From Schizochytrium sp. TIO01 (taxonomy: Eukaryota; Sar; Bigyra; Thraustochytrida; Thraustochytriidae): a DNA stretch of 64,000 nt. Of this stretch, positions 57,420 to 64,000 are shown piece by piece. Each line of letters begins with the position of its first letter. Positions within the stretch are counted from its first letter, which is position 1. The DNA lies in NCBI GenBank assembly GCA_004764695.1, contig SMSO01000032.1, positions 518,501-582,500 of the forward strand. The letters are read 5' to 3'. The notes below the pieces were generated by a model. It saw only the letters and a list, made by a program, of their open reading frames with translations. It was not told the DNA's origin and did not search any database. Made by a program: the position numbers and the translations under genes.

Positions 57420-59372
57420 TCATGCAAAAGAGAAAAGAGGGTGACGCGAAGACACGTAGCTCGAGAATTTGCAAGGCGAGTAAATCTCACCATAGTGCTC
57501 GGCTTCGAGCTCGTTGTAGACCATGTGCCAGTTGTTAAACCGGTAGCGGTTCTTGACACCAAAGTTATCCGGAAGGAGCTCCGGCTCAACCTGAATGAGG
57601 TGGACTAGCTCGAACATATCCTCCCAGATCTGCGGGGTGAGGTCAACACCAGGGTAGTCCGAGATTTGCGGGTTACCGTTCGCCTCAAGCAAATGCATGC
57701 CACCATCGGCATCAAGCATCCAGTCTAGGGCAAACATCTGGAAGCGGCCGTTGCGGTGTGTAAACTTCTCCCGAGCGGCCTGGAACAGAAAGTTGGTTGT
57801 GCGCATAGCGTGCGGACGGAAGACCTTCTCCATGTAGTCCGCAGGGAAGCCCGATTCCTTGGTGAGCTGCTCCTGCAACTGCCTAAAGCTGAAGAAGTGG
57901 TTTTCGAGACTCTGTGACCTTGAGTTAGTAATGTGCTTCTTGGCGTCGCTGAGACCTGACGCTGAGGTATCATAGGGGTGCTCACTACGACGCACGAAAC
58001 CGTCGTGGTAAAAAACCACGAACGGGTTCATCGATGCAATAAGCATATAGCTTCGGAAGTCAAACTTGTAGCCCGCAAACAGAGCAGGCTTATCGAGGTA
58101 TCGCTGAACAATAACACCATCTAGGAGGATCTTATCACACGGGTAGACTGCGTTGACCTCCTGAACACCCTTGTAGAGCTTAATGCCAGAGCCATGGAAG
58201 CTACCACCGGGCTTGACAATCCAAATCTGATCAAGGTTCTCTGGTTTGCTAGCCTCGGCCGAGAATACACGGCAGTCGTCTGGGTATCGAATGTTCCACT
58301 GCGCCGGCTGCACGCCAAGACCTCTGTAGTCGCAGCCAAACTTCTTAGAGAACTCCTCCTTACAGGCAAGCTGCTTTCCCTTGCCTCCACCAATGCATGC
58401 GGACCCATATCCAACTTGATTCACAATTGAGGTCTTAACATTGTAGTACTTTGACACCGACTTGTACGAGATGATGAGCATCTCCGGGTGCGCAGGAATC
58501 GAGAGTCCTGGCAACTGCTTGTAGCCCTTCTTTTTCAGCGTCATGCAAAGGTACTTACAGGGTCCCTTGAAATACGCAAAGGAGCGCTTTACATCCGGGG
58601 TCAGTTGCGGCTTAGGTAGCAAATATCTTTGTGCGGAGAGCGCCAGACTTGCCACAGATCCTCCCCGGGGAGTGAGTTCATGTGTGCCTGTGAGGACCTC
58701 CACATTCGGCACAAAGTCTCCGAGGTTCATGGCATTATCTTCGATCTCTTCCTCTACAGCACGCTCACTTTCGTCGTCAGATTCCTCGCTGTCAGGAGGA
58801 ACGTAAGCGTCTTCTGCATCGTTGTCATCCGAGGTTTGGAAATCGTTGTTGTTATTCACAAACCCAAGGTCGGCCGCATCTTCGTCAAACGAGCTCTGCT
58901 TTGAGCTTGCGGAGGCTTTCCATGCCTCGAGCGAGGAAGACTCTGCTTCCTCTGGCTGTGGCATGAGTGAGAAGTACCGCGTAGAGGAAAGGTCCATGAT
59001 GAGCCTAACCATGGCCAATCCGGTGACTCCAAACATGAAGATGGCCAGCACCATGGGAACCCGGATTTCACGCATGAGGACGAAGGCTTTCGATACCCAA
59101 GATGCTGCAGAACCGTCACCACGCCCTTTTCCGCTGTCCTTACGGCGCGAGGACCTTGCCCTCGCAAAGGACCCGGAGCCCGAAGAGTTATAAAGCAGCT
59201 TTTTGGACGATGCTGACGAGCCTGACGGAATGCCGTTTCCAAGAGAGCTTGAGGGTCCTGAAGAAGCAGAGGCGCCAGAACTTCCTCTGTGGGGACTTCC
59301 CCGAGCAGACTCCTCGTCGCTGCCGGAACCTACCTCGTTCGACGGCAGCCACCGCGACTTTAGCGTGTTCAT
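57420..59372 (-). CDS. Membrane-anchored tubulin-tyrosine-ligase-like (ATP-grasp) protein
   Basis: A 650-residue single-exon protein. Residues 300-600 carry a full TTL domain: ATP-grasp loop IVKPGGSFHGSGIKLYKG (385-402), VQRYLDKPALFAGYKFDFRSY (422-442), YHDGFVRRSEHPYD (455-468), KHITNSRSQ (479-487), and the metal-binding MFALDWMLDADGG and LLEANGNPQISDYPG (546-575). The family ligates Tyr, Glu or Gly to tubulin or other proteins in the cytosol. Unusually, this one has one strong hydrophobic span at about 106-127 (PMVLAIFMFGVTGLAMVRLIM). A basic, Ser/Gly-rich tail of 100 residues precedes it, and an acidic linker (about 163-213) follows. The basic side faces N-terminal, so the ligase domain would be lumenal. 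Catalytic residues seem intact. Its neighbours on both sides are also type II membrane enzymes. The substrate is unknown; tubulin would be unreachable if the topology is right. Confidence 0.88.
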   Translation of the reverse strand: MNTLKSRWLPSNEVGSGSDEESARGSPHRGSSGASASSGPSSSLGNGIPSGSSASSKKLLYNSSGSGSFARARSSRRKDSGKGRGDGSAASWVSKAFVLMREIRVPMVLAIFMFGVTGLAMVRLIMDLSSTRYFSLMPQPEEAESSSLEAWKASASSKQSSFDEDAADLGFVNNNNDFQTSDDNDAEDAYVPPDSEESDDESERAVEEEIEDNAMNLGDFVPNVEVLTGTHELTPRGGSVASLALSAQRYLLPKPQLTPDVKRSFAYFKGPCKYLCMTLKKKGYKQLPGLSIPAHPEMLIISYKSVSKYYNVKTSIVNQVGYGSACIGGGKGKQLACKEEFSKKFGCDYRGLGVQPAQWNIRYPDDCRVFSAEASKPENLDQIWIVKPGGSFHGSGIKLYKGVQEVNAVYPCDKILLDGVIVQRYLDKPALFAGYKFDFRSYMLIASMNPFVVFYHDGFVRRSEHPYDTSASGLSDAKKHITNSRSQSLENHFFSFRQLQEQLTKESGFPADYMEKVFRPHAMRTTNFLFQAAREKFTHRNGRFQMFALDWMLDADGGMHLLEANGNPQISDYPGVDLTPQIWEDMFELVHLIQVEPELLPDNFGVKNRYRFNNWHMVYNELEAEHYGEIYSPCKFSSYVSSRHPLFSFA

Positions 59373-60551
59373 TCCACCACGAAGAAGAGGAGGAGGAAGG
59401 ACCTCGGATGTGGATCACAGAGCCGACCTCGAAAGAGATCTGCCCAGCGACGGTTCCTGCTGCTCTGCCTCTAGAAGGCTCAGAGGCGGCTCAGAGCAGC
59501 GTTGCTGCTTCTGATGGTCTCTGGGAGCTAGCTGCTCGCAGGTTTGTTGCAGGATTGAACATCGTTGATGGTTCATTCATTCACTCATTTCATTTCAATA
59601 CATTTCAATGATTCACGTTAATTCATAGTCATTGTTCGATCTCTCATGAAGTAATTTTAATAAGTTAAAAGGAAAGTGAATTATTCTTATTTTATTCCTT
59701 CCTTCATCTCCATTTGCTTTTCGTCACCAAACTATTAAACATTGGATGAGAAGTCGTATTCAATCCTTCATTTTCGAGTCGCTCGTTCACCATTCTCAGC
59801 ATGACCTAGCTGCTGTCCTCCTTCACTCTAGGCCCATCGTCCTTTCTCTTTAGCATGCGCCACACATAACCCGTTTTCCCATACTTAGTCAACTTTTCCC
59901 TGCTAAAGCACGCTAATGGAGTCGAACTCCAGTCAACCCTCTAAACAAGCAAATATAGAATGAACAAGTGCACTATATCGATATCCTACTTTGGCCTTTC
60001 TTATACCCTAGTTTACCCCACTTATTCTCTACTTGTGCTGTTCCCTAACTATAGAGAATCGGCACTCTTCAAGTCGGCTACCTTTTCCCCTAGCCTCATT
60101 CTTACGTCCCAGAGACCTCTTGGTTAAACCTAATTATAATTCATCTTATTATCCAATTTCTCCAGTTATAAACCTTATGCAGCTTATAAAAACTTTATCA
60201 TGCATGGCCATTGAGCAGAGTCAATTTTTTCTTTTCTTTCCTTTTCTTTTCTATTTCTTTAGAATTTGTAGTAAACTATCATTGGTGATCGACTCGAAGG
60301 AGGTCACGCGCGGCCAAGAGCCAGGCCACCAAAACCAGAAACGCGCACCTCGCCAGCACCGGCATCTTTCCGCCTCTAACCACCACAGGTCATAAATCTC
60401 TCTAAGCTTGAAGCAAGAATTCAACGCTCAAGCTTGTACAGAACTCGAAGCGCCAGGAAGAACCTAAAGGACCTCACGCTCACCTTGCAGTGAACCAACT
60501 TTCAAGAAAGCTGTAGGTAGTGCTAATATCAAAGAGAGAACAAAAAAGAAA

Positions 60552-60639
<88 letters not shown>

Positions 60640-61680
60640 CAGCCACGATACGTAATCAAAATGTGTTCAAAAGGGAAAAAACGGTGAAAGACACGGGAGC
60701 CGATTGCTCCCAAGAGGCAGTATGACACTTACATTCTGTCCCACTGGGTAGAATTCGACTTCTCTCGTTCTCTTTCTTATCTCTAATATTGTTTCTTTCT
60801 CAAAAACAAAAAACAAAAAATAAAAATTGAAATAAGGAGAGAGGTGTTCTGTTCCAATGTCGTCCCTAATTCATGAAGAACTGTGGGTGGAGTGCTCGTG
60901 AGAGAATTAATACCATTGGAGGACTAGGTAGTGGTTGCGGGTGATGACCCTCTTGTAAGGAGGCGAAGGAAAGCGACCCAGAGAAAGTTCTCAATGGTGA
61001 AGGGAATGGACAACATGCTGCGCGTTAAAAAGAAGTTGGATTGCTAGATTTTTTGAGGAATACATGATACCTTGTTGCTGAGTTGAGATTGGAGAGTAAC
61101 GTTTTGCTTTTTGCTTTGCTTTGTTTTGTTACTTTGTGGAAAGTGGTCAAGAAATCTCCCGTCCTTTGCTTGCAAATTACAAAAATAATGCACTTGATAC
61201 ATACCAAGTGCACGAGTGGTCCCCTCCCTGTAAATTGCCTTGACTCTGCGAAGAAGCGAAGAAGAGGTTGTTATGAAGAAAGAATTGATTAGAATGCTTT
61301 ATTAGTTGGAAATATGTGACTGTGTCTGAACAATGCAAAGCACAGAGATACTCACTACCTCCATGACAAAGCTGTGTTTGTTCTGTTCAATCAGACGACC
61401 ATTGATTGAAGAGAATAATTTCAAAATATTCATCACCACGTTAGATTTTTAATCGTAGAATATAAATCAAGTGCGCACTGCAGTCAAAAGAATATTGCTA
61501 AACGAGGCGTGTGGATGGGTCATACAAAGTTGAGCCGAGAAGTTTTTACTCTGCCGAAAGTACACCGAGCTAAGCGATACAATACTTCAGGTTCGCTCGA
61601 CTTTGATTTGGGTAGCAGCTCACGTTCAAATTGGCATGAGATCTGGCATGGCAATGTCTAACGGGACTACACTAGACATT
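59373..61680. other. Intergenic with long (GAAA)n array
   Basis: This 2.3 kb lies between the TTL-like start and the end of the GT18 gene. It contains the long GAAA array at 60551-60639 and a short GAGTCGAACTCC inverted repeat near 59920. No convincing gene. Confidence 0.6.
60551..60639. repeat. (GAAA)n microsatellite, longest perfect array in the window
   Basis: About 22 uninterrupted GAAA units. The purine/pyrimidine strand split over 90 bases can adopt triplex structure; no function is implied. Confidence 0.97.
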
Positions 61681-63645
61681 CTACAATCGGTTCTCAGCCA
61701 CCGCCTTGTGCAGCAGATTATTGAGTCGTAACAAGAGAGAAGGCACAGTAAAATCAGGAACCGGAGTGCCATGCTGCTGGTAAAACTTAAAAAGTTTGCA
61801 CTCGTCTGGATCCGCCGCTTGAGCACAAGATGTTGCATCATGTAGAGCCTTAAAATGAGCAAGGCGCTCTGCAACAACTGCTTTGTTGCGCAGATCAAGC
61901 TTTTGCACCATGGGGGCTCCTGGGTCTTCCTCAAAGTGAGGGTGAGTGCTTGTGTAAATCTTTCGAATTGGCTTAGACCCATGGTAGTCCATAGGTGCGT
62001 CCGCAAGCCATAACATCGCACCGTGCGAAAGGCCTTCTGTGGCTAAGTGCCCGATAGAACTATACCTACCAAAGTTTACTACAATTGCTACTTCCCCAAG
62101 GAGTTTCTGCATATCTTTAAAGGATTGAGGACCAAGATTATAGACGTTCGGGTGAATCGAGTTAACTGGTCCAACAGGAAAGTCCAAAACGGTTGCAATG
62201 ACTGGGATATGTTCTGCCAAAATACGAACTTCATTTTGGAACTGGCCAATGCGGTGGGGTTCGCGTCTCCAAGCCTTACCCCAGAGCAGAATCTTCCAGT
62301 CACGCTTGTTTTGAGGAAACCCTTGCTCTGCGCCGGAAGAAAGCTGCTGAGGTCGCCCCATAGTAGCTTGAGACGGAGCGCCAACAACGTTTTTCTGTAG
62401 CAACGCAGAGCCTGGAGACTTGCTAAGCCAAGAAACAAGGTCTGAGCGAGGTGGCAAGTGATCCTGCAGCAAAAGATCCAAGTGACGGTGACCCGTTACC
62501 ACAGCTGCGTTGCCGATAAATGTATTGCTTTCATCAAAGTGACGGATCATCACAAGGTAGCGATCCATCGATTTAAGGCCAGCGCCCCAGTACCACAGCG
62601 GCCCATGTTCAGGGCAGTTCGGATCATCATAGAACGGCTCCGTCCCAAAGGTATCTTGAATGTAGAGACGAGGGATGATAAGTTCTTGGTATCCCCTTGG
62701 ATCACCGCGGAAAACACTGTTCTTCAAATGGGCAACTGCGTCGTAATCACATAAAATCATATCGAAGGATTCAAAGTAGGTTCTACGCTCTTCGTGCGAA
62801 CGCGGATAACGCGAAGAAGATTTCGGGAAACCGACAATCTCTGCGCCAAGTTTCTCCATCGCCAGGTAGTAATCTACCCAAATTGTGATATCGCCCAGTG
62901 TTTGGCCAGCTCGTCCGTCATTGCCAGCGAGCCACCAATAACCTTCAAACATGAGCACACGCGGCGGGCGGGTCATTGATGCAAAACCGATAGGAGCCTC
63001 CCAATATTTAATCCCTTGATTGGATTTATAATATCCGTGCAAGACTTGATGAGCTTCTTCAAGCAATGCGGAAAATGACTCTGCGCGTCGCTTCGTGAAG
63101 GTGTTTGATCGGAAAGGTTCTGTCTTAAGGAGGGGCTCTGGATGCGGCACATCTCTTGGTTCAAAATCATTCAGGAACTTCAAGAAGCTGAATGCGTCTC
63201 CTTTGAGAGATTCTGACGATCCCTTTGCCAGTTCTTTCGTTCGCTCCTCCTCAATTTCCTCTTGGGTGGCCTCCACCTCAGCATCAATATGCGCGTCAGG
63301 ATCCACGTCACTATCATCCTCATCCAGGTCTCCAAGCTCGTCCGTACGAAGACTTTTCTTTCCCAAAGAGGCGAACATTGTTGATTTTTGATCCGCTTGC
63401 AAGTTGGAGTCGTCCACGAAATCCGACGCTCGTTTGATCTTTGCTGTCTGGAGATCAGCATGAGGGCTCTCAAAAAAGCTCATGATAGTCATTCTAAAAA
63501 TCAAAATTCCCGCTAGTATCCAAAAGATAAGCCATGGGCCTTTCCATCTATTCCCAGCCTTGGAGTGTCTGCCGCTGCGCACGCCCTTGCCAAAGCCCAG
63601 CATCAGACCCAATCTTCTGATACCGTTCCCACCTTGCGCACGCAT
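61681..63645 (-). CDS. GT18-type (MGAT5-like) N-acetylglucosaminyltransferase
   Basis: A 654-residue type II membrane protein with a basic 35-residue tail and signal anchor at about 36-56 (GPWLIFWILAGILIFRMTIM). Next come an acidic stem (about 100-143) and a catalytic domain at about 225-640. GT18 enzymes add a beta-1,6 GlcNAc branch to N-glycans in the Golgi. Family-matching segments in order: AGQTLGDITIWVDYYLAMEKLGAEI (246-270), RLYIQDTFGTEPFY (326-339), WGAGLKSMDRYLVM and NTFIGNAAV (353-382), NVYNLGPQSFKDMQKLLGEVAIVVNFG (500-526), LATEGLSHGAMLWL (534-547) and IRKIYTSTHPHFEE with QKLDL after it. The loop that reads FPYEGPAPLEA in animal MGAT5 is FGRYSSIGHLATEG here; the late Glu is kept but the first EGP is lost, so acceptor or donor specificity may differ. 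No intron; ATG at 63645. Confident for family, less so for exact activity. Confidence 0.82.
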   Translation of the reverse strand: MRAQGGNGIRRLGLMLGFGKGVRSGRHSKAGNRWKGPWLIFWILAGILIFRMTIMSFFESPHADLQTAKIKRASDFVDDSNLQADQKSTMFASLGKKSLRTDELGDLDEDDSDVDPDAHIDAEVEATQEEIEEERTKELAKGSSESLKGDAFSFLKFLNDFEPRDVPHPEPLLKTEPFRSNTFTKRRAESFSALLEEAHQVLHGYYKSNQGIKYWEAPIGFASMTRPPRVLMFEGYWWLAGNDGRAGQTLGDITIWVDYYLAMEKLGAEIVGFPKSSSRYPRSHEERRTYFESFDMILCDYDAVAHLKNSVFRGDPRGYQELIIPRLYIQDTFGTEPFYDDPNCPEHGPLWYWGAGLKSMDRYLVMIRHFDESNTFIGNAAVVTGHRHLDLLLQDHLPPRSDLVSWLSKSPGSALLQKNVVGAPSQATMGRPQQLSSGAEQGFPQNKRDWKILLWGKAWRREPHRIGQFQNEVRILAEHIPVIATVLDFPVGPVNSIHPNVYNLGPQSFKDMQKLLGEVAIVVNFGRYSSIGHLATEGLSHGAMLWLADAPMDYHGSKPIRKIYTSTHPHFEEDPGAPMVQKLDLRNKAVVAERLAHFKALHDATSCAQAADPDECKLFKFYQQHGTPVPDFTVPSLLLRLNNLLHKAVAENRL

Positions 63646-64000
63646 GATTCAACTCCGCTGGCGTTGACCGCCTCTACTGGATCACAGAAGATTCTTTGGC
63701 AGCGTTTAAGAACTCGTGGTAATTAAGACCGTGACTACGGCCGCGGCGGTCTCCGCGATCCTAAAAGTAAATACGAATCTCACGTCCTGTTTCCACGGTC
63801 AACCTGAAGTACCTCGTTTACTTCTTTCTTTGCCTTACTAACTTACTAACAAGAGAACACACATAAGGATCGCTTCTGTAACCTAACCTAACCTAACCTA
63901 TCCTGATCTAATCTAATCTAACGTTATATATATATGTATTAAATGTACCTGCCCCCGTTTTAGCTAATTCTTGCATCTCGTCCCGCAGAAAAGATTGGAT
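63646..64000. other. Window edge, upstream of the GT18 gene
   Basis: The presumed promoter side of the GT18 gene. It holds four to five CCTAA units at 63877-63900 passing into CTAAT units. No other gene is visible before the window ends. Confidence 0.6.
63877..63921. repeat. Short (CCTAA)n then (TCTAA)n array
   Basis: Four perfect CCTAA units followed by CCTATCCTGA and ATCTA units. On the other strand it reads TTAGG, a telomere-like five-base motif, but it is too short and too far from any end to call a telomere. Confidence 0.7.

Noticed and set aside
59905-59945. tRNA-like GGAGTCGAACTCC near 59920
   Set aside because: The reverse strand fits the box-B pattern GTTCGACTC, but the flanking bases cannot form the five-pair T stem and no acceptor stem or A box is found.
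60464-60728. Frames encoding long SFFLSFFLSF repeats
   Set aside because: Pure translation of the GAAA array.
1-64000. CRISPR arrays, bacterial operons, insertion sequences or prophage
   Set aside because: Gene structure, introns and families are eukaryotic; no spaced direct repeats or transposase/integrase motifs were seen.

Overview
The window is nuclear DNA of a eukaryotic microbe. It has long single-exon genes with mitochondrial presequences, signal anchors and eukaryote-only families (GINS Psf2, Dbl-type RhoGEF, tubulin-tyrosine-ligase family, MGAT5-type glycosyltransferase). Two genes have short GT-AG-type introns, and the intergenic DNA is long and rich in microsatellites. The mix of families would fit a heterotrophic protist, for example a stramenopile of the labyrinthulomycete or oomycete kind. 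That placement is inference from gene content; no sequence here fixes the species.

Layout. 1-13.6 kb: no convincing gene, many tetranucleotide microsatellites. 13.6-14.3 kb (+): a small mitochondrial-type protein made only of the two ACT domains of aspartate kinase. 16.8-18.6 kb (-): a helical, possibly ARM-like protein of unknown function with a poly-lysine tract. 19.4-20.5 kb (+): Psf2, a GINS subunit of the replicative helicase, with one intron and a long SQ-rich acidic tail. 24.1-26.9 kb (+): RanBP2-type zinc finger joined to a DH-PH RhoGEF. 27.6-28.9 kb (-): membrane-anchored sulfotransferase-like protein. 28.9-44.6 kb: a 15.7 kb stretch with no convincing gene, again full of simple repeats. 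44.6-46.4 kb (+): mitochondrial proline dehydrogenase. 47.4-51.8 kb (-): a 1446-residue protein of unknown function. 54.5-55.3 kb (+): a TLC-like six-span membrane protein. 55.8-63.6 kb (-): three consecutive genes, each with a single N-terminal signal anchor: a plant-type glutaminyl-peptide cyclotransferase, a TTL-like ligase and a GT18 N-acetylglucosaminyltransferase.

How they may work together. Most genes are unrelated housekeeping or signalling loci. The exception is 54.5-63.6 kb, plus the sulfotransferase-like gene at 28 kb: these proteins are predicted to sit in ER or Golgi membranes, most with the catalytic domain in the lumen, where they would modify secreted or cell-surface proteins and glycans. 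The most unusual of them is the TTL-like ligase, because its family normally acts on tubulin in the cytosol. Several starts were set to the first in-frame ATG because the maximal open frames begin with GTG or TTG.
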